This document shows positions 1 to 8,188 of a stretch of DNA of 64,000 nucleotides, piece after piece; the stretch's first letter is position 1, and each line of letters starts with the position of its first letter. The stretch is taken from the NCBI RefSeq assembly GCF_009184635.1, contig NZ_WELI01000017.1, positions 40,196-104,195 of the forward strand, in the 5' to 3' direction. The DNA is from Rudanella paleaurantiibacter (GTDB lineage Bacteria > Bacteroidota > Bacteroidia > Cytophagales > Spirosomataceae). Position numbers and translations under genes: made by a program. The notes under the pieces are model-generated. The model saw nothing but the letters and a program-made list of their open reading frames with translations, had not been told where the DNA came from and did no database searches.

Positions 1-9
1 GAAAAAATT

Positions 10-300
10 TTAACCCAGCCCTTTCAAAAAGTCACACAATTGCTGGAGTGCCTGCTTGTTGAGCCGCAGAAATACGTTGCGTCCTTCTTTCTGGGTATCC
101 ACCAATCCGCTATCGGTAAGCTGCTTGACGTGGTGCGATACACACGGCTGCGACAAGCCCGTCATCTCCTGCACATCGGAGCTGGTCATGGTTTCTTGCT
201 TAGCCAACTGCATCAGGATCGCCAGCCGGTATTTATCGGCAATGGCCCCCGTCACTTTCTCCACGTTTTTTGGTTCCATAGCGGTAGGTTGTTCGTCCAA
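10..300 (-). CDS. ArsR-family winged-helix transcriptional regulator
   Basis: A 96-residue protein, the usual length for a stand-alone ArsR/SmtB winged helix. The helix-turn-helix lies at about residues 38-62 (SDVQEMTGLSQPCVSHHVKQL), followed by the wing (GLVDTQKEGRNVFLRLN). Helix alpha3 has no ELCVCDL-type metal-binding cysteines. The only cysteines are one in the recognition helix and one near the C-terminus, so a metal sensor is not supported. Family members are dimeric DNA-binding repressors that respond to metals, redox state or small molecules; the ligand here is unknown. The gene is divergent from the CotH-like gene at 364, so the 63-bp spacer could hold operators for both (inference). 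ATG start at 300. Confidence 0.85.
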   Translation of the reverse strand: MDEQPTAMEPKNVEKVTGAIADKYRLAILMQLAKQETMTSSDVQEMTGLSQPCVSHHVKQLTDSGLVDTQKEGRNVFLRLNKQALQQLCDFLKGLG

Positions 301-363
301 AACGATAGAGGGCGGTCTTTAATTCACTAACTCAATAGACATAGCCGCAAATTCCTCTTTCTC

Positions 364-1994
364 GTGTTTTTGACTATGAATGTAAAACGCTACGTCTACA
401 CCAGCTTACTCTGCCTTTTGTGCACGACCGCCCGAGGGCAAACGTTTACCTCATCTGAGCTACCCATCTTACTGATCAACACAGGCGGGCAACCCATCAT
501 CAACGAGCCAAAGATACGGGCTACGCTCACATTGATTGATAATGGAACCGGGAAACGCAATTATATCACCGATAAACCAGCCCTCACAAGCCCGATTGGC
601 ATTGAGCTTCGGGGGTCGTCGTCACAAGATTTTTTTCCGAAAAAGCCTTACGGGTTCGAACTGCGCGACTCCGGCGGTAGCAACTCGGTTAAGCTGTCGC
701 TGGTGGGTATGCCCGCCGAAAGCGACTGGATACTCAACGCGACGTACAATGACAAAACCCTGCTACGCGAAGCTTTAGCCTACGACCTCAACCGCCGAAT
801 CAGCCGCTACTATACGCCCCGTTTCCGGTTCTGCGAGGTCGTACTGAACAATGGTACGATGGTCTGTACCTATTGCAGGAAAAAATAAAACGGGACAAAA
901 ACCGGGTCGATATCACCAGTATCAAGAAAACCGACCTGTCGGGCGACGCGCTAACGGGCGGCTACCTACTCAAAATTGATAAGTTTGAGGGGTCAATGTC
1001 AGAATCGTGGATGTCGGCGCAAACCGGGCTCAATACCGAACAGGTCAATATCCTCATTGACCGGCCCAAACCAGAAGACCTGGCCCTCGAACAGTTTCAA
1101 TACATCAAAAAATACGTTACCGACTTTGAGACCGCCCTGGCCAGCGACGCATTTACCGACTCAACAAATGGTTACGCCCGCTACCTCGACGTAGAGTCGG
1201 CAGTAGATTATCTGCTACTTACTGAGTTATGTCGCAATGTCGACGGCTATCGGCTCAGCACCTTTTTTTACAAAGACCGGGACAGCCGAAACGGCAAACT
1301 CACGATGGGCCCCATCTGGGACTATAACCTCGCCTTTGCCAATGCCTCGTACTGCAACGCCGACAAGCCCGAAGGTTGGGCGTATCGGTTCAACGAAGTC
1401 TGCCCCCACGACCCCTACCCGCAACCGTTTTGGTGGGAGCGACTGCTGCAAGACCCTGCTTTTGCTTCCCGGCTAAACAATCGGTACAAAACGCTACGGC
1501 AGGGCGTACTGGCTACTCCCCGGATTCACGCCTACCTCGACTCCCTGGGAAAAAGCATTACCGATGCGCGTACCCGCAACTTCACCCGTTGGCCAGTGAT
1601 CGGAACGCAGCTTTGGCCTAACAACTTTGTCGGAAAAACCTACGAAGATGAAGTCAGCTATCTGAAAAACTGGGTTGCCAAACGACTTGCCTGGCTCGAC
1701 GAGGCTATGCCACAATTGACAACCGAACCAACTTTTAGCCTCCAGGTAAGCCCGGTTCCGACAACCGAGACCGTCACGGTCCGCTACCAGCTCGACCAGC
1801 GTACGGATGTCCGGCTAATGGTAACTGATTTGCAGGGGCGAACGCTGTTTAAAACCGAAGTCATAAATCAAGCGCCGGGCCCGCACGCGTACACGTTACC
1901 TTCGGGTCAGCTACCAACCGGCCACGGCGTTTACCTACTTACCGTACAGGCAAGCGGCTATAAGCAAGCCACCCGGCGGATTATACGCTATTAG
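364..1994 (+). pseudogene. CotH-kinase-like secreted protein with T9SS sorting domain, interrupted by a -1 frameshift
   Basis: Two overlapping frames together encode one CotH-like protein. Frame 1 (364-888) has a signal peptide and the N-terminal half (GIELRGSSSQDFFPKKPYGFEL, then WILNATYNDKTLLREALAYDL). Frame 2 continues with YDGLYLLQEKIKRD, the conserved next motif, which begins at about 855, before the end of frame 1. It goes on through GPIWDYNLAFAN to a C-terminal type A T9SS sorting domain (about the last 85 residues, with the motif GVYLLTVQ). The family includes spore-coat protein kinases. One missing base near 851-856 would restore a continuous gene. That could be a true mutation or a sequencing error. 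The A6 run at 880-885 lies downstream of the lost motif, so programmed slippage there would not rebuild it. If expressed as is, a truncated 174-residue protein results. The best 5' start may be the ATG at 376. Confidence 0.75.
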
Positions 1995-2079
1995 GTTTGC
2001 CAAACCGTCTGCTTTTAGAGATACCGTCGGGTAATGCCCAGGTACGACCCGACTCGTCACGTAACCATTTAATACCCTG

Positions 2080-2412
2080 ATGACTATTTCTTGGGCTGAC
2101 TTTGAAAAGGTTGAGATGCGCGTGGGCACCATTGTGGCTGCTGAACCCTTTCCGAAAGCCCGTAAACCAGCTTACCAGCTCACTATCGACTTCGGGACGT
2201 TGGGTACCCGCCGATCGTCGGCCCAGATTACGACCCTCTACGAACCCGAAACACTGGTTGGGCGGCAGGTTGTTGCCGTCGTGAATTTTCCTCCCAAGCA
2301 AATCGCTACCTTTATGAGCGAATGCCTGGTGTTGGGTTCGGTAGCCGAAAACGGTACCGTAACCCTGCTACAACCCGAGCGGCCCGTGGAAAACGGGTTA
2401 CGTATCGGTTAA
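2080..2412 (+). CDS. csaA: CsaA-like tRNA-binding chaperone
   Basis: A 110-residue single-domain OB-fold protein of the CsaA/EMAP-II tRNA-binding family. The family signature is near the N-terminus (FEKVEMRVGTIVAAEPF), followed by YQLTIDFG and SSAQIT. The conserved VVAVVNFPPKQIATFMSECLVLG segment comes next, and the protein ends as the family normally does (RPVENGLRIG). CsaA dimers bind tRNA and have export-related chaperone activity in Bacillus; in Bacteroidota the role is not well defined. Full length, no defects seen. It is separated by 85 bp from the CotH-like gene upstream and by 48 bp from the next gene. Confidence 0.88.
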   Translation: MTISWADFEKVEMRVGTIVAAEPFPKARKPAYQLTIDFGTLGTRRSSAQITTLYEPETLVGRQVVAVVNFPPKQIATFMSECLVLGSVAENGTVTLLQPERPVENGLRIG

Positions 2413-2460
2413 TTCCGTTTGAATACAGATTGATGCCTAATGGTCGCAGACCACATACGA

Positions 2461-4551
2461 ATGAAAAAATTCCTGCTACTCGGAATCACGCTTTCCTTCT
2501 TCCAATGGGTTGCCAGCCCGGTAGACACAGTTGGGCAGTCGCGCCCGATGACCGAAGACGACTATTACCGAATCATCACCTTACCCGTACCCGAGGGGGT
2601 GAGCCTGGAAGTAGGTGGTTTGGCTCCCCTGCCCGATGGCCGGTTGGCGGCCTGTACACGCCGGGGCGATGTGTGGCTCATTGGCAACCCATACATGCAG
2701 GGTAGCCGCGTGCCCACGTTCAAGCGGTTTGCGGCTGGTTTGCACGAGCCCCTCGGTCTGATGTGGCACCCCAAAGGCTATCTGCTCTGTACGCAGCGGG
2801 GCGAGGTAACCAAACTGATTGATACCGATGGCGACGAGGTAGCCGACGAATACAAGTCGTTTTACAAGTGGCCTCTATCAGGCAACTACCATGAGTACAG
2901 CTACGGGCCGCTTCTGCTACCCGACGGCGATATGGTGATTACCCTCAACCTCGACTGGATCGGCTACGGGGCCAGCTTGGCCAAATGGCGGGGCTGGATG
3001 CTTAAGCTCAACGAGAAAGGCGAAATGACCCCCTGGGCTACGGGCCTCCGCTCTCCGGCCGGGTTTACCGTACTGCGCGATGGCAGCATTTTCTACGGCG
3101 AAAACCAGGGCGACTGGGTAGGCTCCGGCCGGGTGACACACCTCGAAAAAGGCGACTTTGCCGGCAACCCGGCCGGGTTGCGCTGGTCAGGCGAACCCAA
3201 TTCGCCCCTCAGCCTGAAACCCGAAGAGGTACCCAGCACGGGTAAGCCCATGCACGAGGTGGCCAAGACCGTCAAAAATCTGAAGGTGCCCGCCGTATGG
3301 TTTCCGCACACACTGATGGGTATTTCGACATCCGACATGCGCGAAGACACCACTGGGGGCGCTTTTGGGCCGTTTGCCGGGCAGGTGTTTGTGGGCGATC
3401 AAGGACACAGCAAGGTGATGCGCATGGCCCTCGAAAAAGTAAACGGCAAATGGCAGGGTGCGTGCTTCCCCTTCCGCGAGGGCTTGCAGTCGGGCATTCT
3501 GCGCATGGTATGGGGGCAAGATGGCTCCATGTTTGTTGGCATGACCAGCCGGGGCTGGGCCAGCACGGGCAAGTCGCCCTACGGGATTCAGCGGTTGGTA
3601 TGGACCGGTAAGATCCCGTTCGAAATGAAGACAATCCACTCGCGGCCCGACGGCTTTGAGGTTACGTTTACTATGCCCGTTGACCGCAAAACCGGCGAAG
3701 ACCCCAACTCGTACAGCCTCAACAGCTTTACTTACAAATACCACCGCACCTACGGCAGCCCCATCGAAGACGCCCGGCCCGTACCCATTCGGGGCGTTAT
3801 TCTGTCGGCCGATGGGCTTTCGGCCCGGATTGTGGCCGATACCACGCTGCGCGAAGGCTATATTCACGAGCTGAAAGCCGAAGGTGTTCGGTCGGTAGCA
3901 GGTAGCTTACCTCTGCTTCACAATACCGGTTATTACACACTCAACAGCATTGCCCCCGGCGAACGTGTCGCGAACTTGCCTGCCCGGGCAGCCGCAACGG
4001 CATCGGCAAGTACGGGCATGAGTGGTCACAACCACGGTGCTATGCTCGAAGCCTCGGCTAGCAAAGCCCCAGCCGTAAGTAGCAAAGGCAAGCCCGCCAG
4101 CGCCAAAACATCCGGAGCTAAGGCCGACGTAAAAGCTACCAAGCGCATCACCGAGCAACCCGCCGACTGGACCAACGGCCCCGACCAAACCATCACAATC
4201 AGCACCAAACCCGGCCTTAAGTTCGATACGGAGCAGGTGCAGGTAAAAGCCGGTAGCCGGATTAAATGGGTATTCAACAACAACGACGACATGCTCCATA
4301 ACTGCGTAATCACCAAACCAGGAACCGCCAACGCGGTTGGTAACGCAGCTATGCGCCTGAACCTGAACGGCGCAAAAATGAATTATGTACCCGCTTCAGC
4401 CGATGTCCTGTTCCATACGAACATCTTACAACCCGAAACGGCCGAGAGCATCTATTTCGTAGCGCCCAGCGAACCCGGCGATTACACGTTTGTGTGTACA
4501 TTCCCCGGCCACCACACCCTCATGCAGGGCACGCTAAAAGTGGTTAAGTAA
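2461..4551 (+). CDS. Secreted beta-propeller protein fused to a C-terminal cupredoxin domain
   Basis: A 696-residue exported protein. I chose the ATG at 2461 because it gives a compact signal peptide (MKKFLLLGITLSFF...). An upstream in-frame ATG at 2440 would add seven polar residues. Residues ~40-390 resemble the NHL/glucose-sorbosone-dehydrogenase-type propeller (GGLAPLPDGRLAACT, GLHEPLGLMWHP, GLRSPAGFTVLRDGSIF). After an Ig-like stretch comes an Ala/Ser/Lys-rich linker with HNHG. The last ~110 residues are a plastocyanin/azurin-like domain with type-1 copper ligands: His in MLHNC, then Cys, His and Met in VCTFPGHHTLM. Inference: periplasmic or surface oxidoreductase with a tethered electron acceptor. 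The substrate is unknown, and no haem CXXCH motif is present. Confidence 0.75.
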   Translation: MKKFLLLGITLSFFQWVASPVDTVGQSRPMTEDDYYRIITLPVPEGVSLEVGGLAPLPDGRLAACTRRGDVWLIGNPYMQGSRVPTFKRFAAGLHEPLGLMWHPKGYLLCTQRGEVTKLIDTDGDEVADEYKSFYKWPLSGNYHEYSYGPLLLPDGDMVITLNLDWIGYGASLAKWRGWMLKLNEKGEMTPWATGLRSPAGFTVLRDGSIFYGENQGDWVGSGRVTHLEKGDFAGNPAGLRWSGEPNSPLSLKPEEVPSTGKPMHEVAKTVKNLKVPAVWFPHTLMGISTSDMREDTTGGAFGPFAGQVFVGDQGHSKVMRMALEKVNGKWQGACFPFREGLQSGILRMVWGQDGSMFVGMTSRGWASTGKSPYGIQRLVWTGKIPFEMKTIHSRPDGFEVTFTMPVDRKTGEDPNSYSLNSFTYKYHRTYGSPIEDARPVPIRGVILSADGLSARIVADTTLREGYIHELKAEGVRSVAGSLPLLHNTGYYTLNSIAPGERVANLPARAAATASASTGMSGHNHGAMLEASASKAPAVSSKGKPASAKTSGAKADVKATKRITEQPADWTNGPDQTITISTKPGLKFDTEQVQVKAGSRIKWVFNNNDDMLHNCVITKPGTANAVGNAAMRLNLNGAKMNYVPASADVLFHTNILQPETAESIYFVAPSEPGDYTFVCTFPGHHTLMQGTLKVVK

Positions 4552-4574
4552 ATTTATCTGGTACGCCTGACTTT

Positions 4575-4610
4575 CACGAACCCGCCGGAATAGGGCGGGT
4601 TCGTGGCATT
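4575..4610 (+). terminator. Likely rho-independent terminator of the propeller-cupredoxin gene
   Basis: Perfect 12-bp inverted repeat (4575-4586 with 4594-4605, seven-base loop), GC-rich, followed by GCATTTTGG. The T-run is short, so termination is probable but not certain. Confidence 0.6.
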
Positions 4611-4771
4611 TTGGGGTTGTTGATAGGGCTAACCTAAGCACGCCGAATTTTCTCAAAAAAAATTTGCCGGTCTGCAACGCTACGTACTTCTCCTGGGTAA
4701 TGGTTGTTTAGAAGCCGCAACCGTCAGGCGCCGACGCGCGGTCCCAACAATAAAACCAACCAGTTATCTTC

Positions 4772-5614
4772 ATGAAAAAGATTTTGTTCCTCTGCCTGTT
4801 GGCAACGTCATTGATCGGTCTGTATGGTTGTGATTCCAATAGCTCGGCGGTAGAGCCCGAAGATGAATTGTTGAGCCAGGCTCGTATTGGCGCGCAGGCT
4901 GCCGGCCAAACGGGCGAAGGTCGCCTGACTAAAGTAGAAATCAGCGCGCTGCCCGCTGCCATCACCAGCTATATTGCTAAAAACTACAGTGGATACACGG
5001 CCGAAAAAGCCGGAAAAGACAGCGACGGCAACTTTACGGTGGTAATCAAGCAAGGCAATACCATGAAAGCGCTTCAGTTTGGCGCCGATGGGGCCTTCAA
5101 GCAGGAATTGGCATTTGGTGGTAAAGGCAAAGGTCATAACCATCCCGGTGGACCCGGTGAGCGCGGCCCCAACAGCTTCACTTCGATTGACGTGGCTACT
5201 TTGCCCGCAGCTATCACCAGCTACGTAACCACCAAGTACGCCAGCTCAACGATCAGCGGTGCCGCTCAGAATGCCGAGAAACTGTACGTGGTGTTCGTAA
5301 AAACCACCACCGACCGGGTAGTGCTTGAGTTCAACGCCGATGGCAGCTTCAAGCAGGAAGTAGTACGGCCCGGCCGTGGTAAGGGTAGCTTCACCGATGT
5401 AGCCATTGCCGATCTGCCGCAAACGATCTCGGCGTACATCAAGTCGACGTATGCAGGTAGCACCATCAAGAAAGCCGCCAAGAGCAACGTCGACGGGGGC
5501 TTTGTGGTCTGGATCACCAAAGCCGACGGCACCAATGTAGGCCTGTCGTTCGGAGCTGATGGGGCCTTCAAACAGGAAATCAAGTGCACGCGCAACCAGA
5601 AGCCAACCAACTAA
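4772..5614 (+). CDS. Lipoprotein with three PepSY-like/BLIP-like repeats
   Basis: A 280-residue protein with a type II signal peptide; the lipobox LYGC puts the lipidated cysteine at residue 20. The mature part is three copies of a ~65-residue module, each beginning with a LP-A-ITSYI-like helix (ALPAAITSYIAKNYSGYT; TLPAAITSYVTTKYASST; DLPQTISAYIKSTYAGST). Each module closes with FGADGAFKQE or FNADGSFKQE. This matches the putative beta-lactamase-inhibitor-like (PepSY-like, DUF2874) fold common in Bacteroidota lipoproteins. The two linkers are Gly/Lys/His-rich. Function is unknown and periplasmic or surface protein binding is only a guess. It is monocistronic, with a strong terminator about 95 bp downstream. 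Confidence 0.72.
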   Translation: MKKILFLCLLATSLIGLYGCDSNSSAVEPEDELLSQARIGAQAAGQTGEGRLTKVEISALPAAITSYIAKNYSGYTAEKAGKDSDGNFTVVIKQGNTMKALQFGADGAFKQELAFGGKGKGHNHPGGPGERGPNSFTSIDVATLPAAITSYVTTKYASSTISGAAQNAEKLYVVFVKTTTDRVVLEFNADGSFKQEVVRPGRGKGSFTDVAIADLPQTISAYIKSTYAGSTIKKAAKSNVDGGFVVWITKADGTNVGLSFGADGAFKQEIKCTRNQKPTN

Positions 5615-5708
5615 GAACGTTTTGGGGATGAGCCAAACCCGGACATCCGGGTACGGTAAGCCCCTGGTCAATTGTTAGCTCAATAGTGTTTGTTTAAAGT
5701 AGTACAGA

Positions 5709-5742
5709 GCGGACCGGCCCTTATGCGCCGGTCCGCTTTTTT
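5709..5742 (+). terminator. Rho-independent terminator
   Basis: Perfect 10-bp GC-rich stem (5709-5718 with 5727-5736), eight-base loop, followed directly by six T. It ends the lipoprotein transcript. Confidence 0.9.
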
Positions 5743-5792
5743 GTGGCTACAGGCTTTCGGGTGAGGGCCCTCCAAACGTCGGGCTGTCTCCT

Positions 5793-5800
5793 TATCTTTG
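5793..5800 (+). promoter_or_regulatory. -7 box TATCTTTG of udk, four bases before ATG
   Basis: Exact match to the Bacteroidota -7 consensus TAnnTTTG, then CCCC and the udk ATG at 5805. With this spacing transcription would start at or within a base or two of the ATG (leaderless mRNA, inference). No convincing TTTG -33 element is seen about 20 bp upstream. Confidence 0.55.
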
Positions 5801-5804
5801 CCCC

Positions 5805-6431
5805 ATGAATACCAAACCGTTTATCGTCGGCATTACCGGCGGCAGTGCGTCGGGCAAAACATCGTTCCTTCACGAACTGATGAGCGCCTTTTCCGAAGAT
5901 CAGATCTGCCTTATTTCGCAGGATAATTATTACCGCAGCCTTGATGCCGTACCAATTGACGATCAGGGAGTTCATAACTTTGACCTTCCCGAAACCATTG
6001 ACCACCTACGGTATGCTGAGCATATTCAGGAGCTACGTTCGGGCGGTATTGTGGAGCAGTTGGAGTACACCTTCAACAACCCGACGGTAGTACCCAAAAT
6101 TCTGACGTTCAAGCCCGCGCCCATCATCGTGGTCGAAGGCATTTTTGTCTTTTACTTCCGGGAGATCGCCGACCTGCTCGACCTCAAAATCTTCATCGAC
6201 GCCAAGAATAGCATCAAACTGGAGCGCCGGGTCAAACGCGACGCCGAAGAGCGCGGTTACGACCTCGACGATGTGATGTACCGTTGGAAATACCACGTGA
6301 AGCCCACGTACAAGCAGTTTATAAAACCCTACCGGGCTGAGGCCGACATTGTAATTCCGAACAATGTGCATTACCGTAAAGGGCTCGACGTGGTGATTTC
6401 GTATCTGAAAACTAAAGTCTCGACGGTATAG
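5805..6431 (+). CDS. udk: Uridine kinase
   Basis: A 208-residue P-loop kinase that phosphorylates uridine and cytidine with ATP or GTP in pyrimidine salvage. The Walker A motif is GGSASGKTSFL (residues ~11-21). ISQDNYYR and FDLPETIDH follow, with the conserved VVEGIFVFY and the R-rich lid segment KLERRVKRDAEERGYDLDDV. Length and motif order match bacterial Udk. The ATG at 5805 follows the preceding terminator and a -7 box four bases upstream. The acetyltransferase gene starts three bases after the stop, so the two are probably cotranscribed. Confidence 0.93.
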   Translation: MNTKPFIVGITGGSASGKTSFLHELMSAFSEDQICLISQDNYYRSLDAVPIDDQGVHNFDLPETIDHLRYAEHIQELRSGGIVEQLEYTFNNPTVVPKILTFKPAPIIVVEGIFVFYFREIADLLDLKIFIDAKNSIKLERRVKRDAEERGYDLDDVMYRWKYHVKPTYKQFIKPYRAEADIVIPNNVHYRKGLDVVISYLKTKVSTV

Positions 6432-6434
6432 CCA

Positions 6435-6965
6435 ATGGCCTCTGTTCAGATTATGGCGGCCACCGAAGCCGATGTGCCCCGGCTCAACACGCTCATCAAT
6501 AGTGCGTACCGGGGCGAGTCGTCGCGCCGGGGTTGGACAACCGAAGCCGATTTGCTCGAGGGGATGCGCACCAGCGAGACCGATCTGCGGCAACTACTGG
6601 ACCAGCCCAACACCACACTACTCTGCTACCGCGAGGCCGACGAGCTGCTTGGGTGCGTGTATCTGGAGACTAAAGGCGATACGCTGTATCTGGGTATGCT
6701 GACGGTATCACCCGAGCGGCAGGCTGGCGGTATTGGCAAGCAACTTCTGCAAGCCGCCGAGGAGCACGCTCAGGCCCTGAATTGCCACGAAATAACGATG
6801 ACCGTTTTGACCGCTCGTCACGAATTGGTCGCCTTTTACGAACGGCGGGGCTATCGGGCTACTGGCGAGCGGATTCCGTTTCCGTCCGATAACCCGAGCG
6901 TTGGCCAGCCCAAACAGCCGCTTGAACTGATGGTGATGGCTAAGTCGCTACAGCAAGGGAGTTAA
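6435..6965 (+). CDS. GNAT-family N-acetyltransferase
   Basis: A 176-residue GNAT protein. The acetyl-CoA-binding motif A is LYLGMLTVSPERQAGGIGKQLLQAAEEHA (residues ~80-108; R/Q-x-x-G-x-G/A form), followed by MTVLTARHELVAFYERRGYRATGE, the typical beta6/beta7 region. The substrate cannot be assigned. It is the second gene of the udk unit (3-bp gap), and its last 18 bp overlap the 3' end of the convergent methionine-sulfoxide reductase gene. Both overlapping ends look intact. Confidence 0.85.
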   Translation: MASVQIMAATEADVPRLNTLINSAYRGESSRRGWTTEADLLEGMRTSETDLRQLLDQPNTTLLCYREADELLGCVYLETKGDTLYLGMLTVSPERQAGGIGKQLLQAAEEHAQALNCHEITMTVLTARHELVAFYERRGYRATGERIPFPSDNPSVGQPKQPLELMVMAKSLQQGS

Positions 6966-7433
6966 CAGTCGTCCTACGGCTTCAAGACCGTCGACATCGG
7001 CCTGACTGAAATCGTCGAGCTGATCACTGTCTACATCGAGTACCATAGCTACTGCGCCCTGCGGGTCGAAAATAGGCACTACCACTTCTGATTTTGACGC
7101 AGAACTACAGGCTATATGCCCTGGAAACTGCTCAACGTCGGGCACCAGAATAGTCTCTTGTCGAGTATAAGCCGCTCCGCACACGCCCTTATCAAACCGA
7201 ATGCGGGTACAGGCAATAGGTCCCTGAAAGGGGCCCAGCACCAGTTGGCCTTCTTTTTTGAGATAGAATCCAACCCAAAAGAACCCAAACGCCTGCTTTA
7301 ACGCAGCCGCCACATTAGCCAGATTGGCGGTCAGGTCGGTTTCGCCTTCGAGTAGTGCGGCAATCTGAGGCACCAGGCTCCGGTAAATAGCGGCCCGGTC
7401 GGCGGTTTGGGGGAGAATCAGTGTTTCTGCCAT
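6948..7433 (-). CDS. Free methionine-(R)-sulfoxide reductase (GAF domain)
   Basis: A 161-residue single GAF-domain protein of the fRMsr (YebR/MsrC) type, which reduces free L-methionine-R-sulfoxide with thioredoxin. The family motif FFWVGFYL is present, as are all three catalytic or resolving cysteines in their usual segments (GPIACTRI, KGVCGAAY, HIACSSASKSEVVVPI), plus LDVDS near the end. I start at the ATG at 7433 (MAETLILPQ). A longer frame to 7502 would add 23 residues not expected in the family and would run into an intergenic inverted repeat. It converges with the upstream acetyltransferase gene. Confidence 0.9.
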   Translation of the reverse strand: MAETLILPQTADRAAIYRSLVPQIAALLEGETDLTANLANVAAALKQAFGFFWVGFYLKKEGQLVLGPFQGPIACTRIRFDKGVCGAAYTRQETILVPDVEQFPGHIACSSASKSEVVVPIFDPQGAVAMVLDVDSDQLDDFSQADVDGLEAVGRLLTPLL

Positions 7434-7446
7434 AATTTGAATGGAA

Positions 7447-7527
7447 CGCGGATGACACAAATTGAACTGATCTACACAGATTTTCTTCGTTAATCCGTGC
7501 AAATCGTTTCAATCCGTGTCATCCGCG
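7447..7527. repeat. Intergenic inverted repeat, ATCCGTG family
   Basis: A 12-bp perfect inverted repeat (7447-7458 with 7516-7527) enclosing further ATCCGTG words. The inner segment ACACAGATTTTCTTCG... is close to one at 49134-49165, and related words occur at 20498-20606 and 42869-42970. This looks like a dispersed non-coding hairpin element. It lies just upstream of the fRMsr start. Confidence 0.7.
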
Positions 7528-7604
7528 TGCTTTGTTAACGTGAGTTATGAAAAATGGCTGACACCCGTGATCCACGACTCACTTTATGTTAAAAATGCAG
7601 TTGA

Positions 7605-8102
7605 TTAAGCAATAACTCGCCCAAAATACCGGTTTAGCCAGGTTTGGCTCGCGGGTTTGAGCCAGTTTGCGGCCAAATCGGCTTTGGTACTAACTAACGT
7701 ATTAAATACCGTGGTTTCGGGGGTGAGCCGACCGTCGAGCACGGCTTCTTTGATCTTGGGCAGCGGTAGATTCTCTACCACACCACCGGGGGCCTCGTAA
7801 GCTGCCGACCGATCGAAAAAGTCGACACTCAGTTGTTGACCAATCTGCTTCAGGTAATGCGTTGAGGCATCAATCGAGCAACCGCTGGGGAGGCTGTAAC
7901 CTTCGTCGACGGCAATCACGACAAACCGATTGGCCAGCACCTGTGCCGATGCCCGCAACGGTTGTCCATGAGCCGCCCATCCGTTCAGGGCCGGTTCGAG
8001 CGAGGCCCGAATCTGCGCTACCTCCGCGTCGGTCAGCGAACGATTTGCCTGATACACCCACACACGGGCATCGTCGGGAAGTGAATCGAAGTTTGTGTAC
8101 AT
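7605..8102 (-). CDS. Conserved Bacteroidota protein of unknown function (often labelled ABC transporter ATPase)
   Basis: A 165-residue soluble protein. It matches from memory a family widespread in Bacteroidota that begins with F-LP-ARVWVYQANR and carries SGCSIDASTHYL in the middle and TVFNTLVSTKA near the end. Databases often call it an ABC transporter ATPase, but no Walker A, Walker B or ABC signature is visible, so that label is not supported. The SGCSIDAS cysteine is conserved in the family. It is probably in one unit with the two iron-sulfur protein genes upstream (8189-10461) on the same strand, separated by an inverted repeat. No function is proposed. Confidence 0.75.
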   Translation of the reverse strand: MYTNFDSLPDDARVWVYQANRSLTDAEVAQIRASLEPALNGWAAHGQPLRASAQVLANRFVVIAVDEGYSLPSGCSIDASTHYLKQIGQQLSVDFFDRSAAYEAPGGVVENLPLPKIKEAVLDGRLTPETTVFNTLVSTKADLAANWLKPASQTWLNRYFGRVIA

Positions 8103-8106
8103 AACA

Positions 8107-8185
8107 GTAGCAGTAAGCAGTGGCAGTAGGCAGGGCTTACGTAAAAGACCTGATATATTAGGCTACTGCCACTGCTTACTGCTAC
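8107..8185. repeat. Intergenic inverted repeat made of CAGTAGGCAGT-like words
   Basis: A 23-bp perfect inverted repeat (8107-8129 with 8163-8185) with a 33-base loop. Each arm is itself a near-tandem of the word (G)CAGTA/GG. It fills the whole spacer between two same-strand genes. The same vocabulary recurs at 51189-51286. Confidence 0.85.
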
Positions 8186-8188
8186 CTA

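Noticed and set aside
879..888. Programmed -1 slippage at the A-run in the CotH-like gene
   Set aside because: The conserved YDGLYLLQEK motif is already in the second frame 25 bases upstream, so slippage at the A-run would not produce a proper protein.
7605..8102. ABC transporter ATPase, the usual database label
   Set aside because: No Walker A, Walker B or LSGGQ-like signature in 165 residues.
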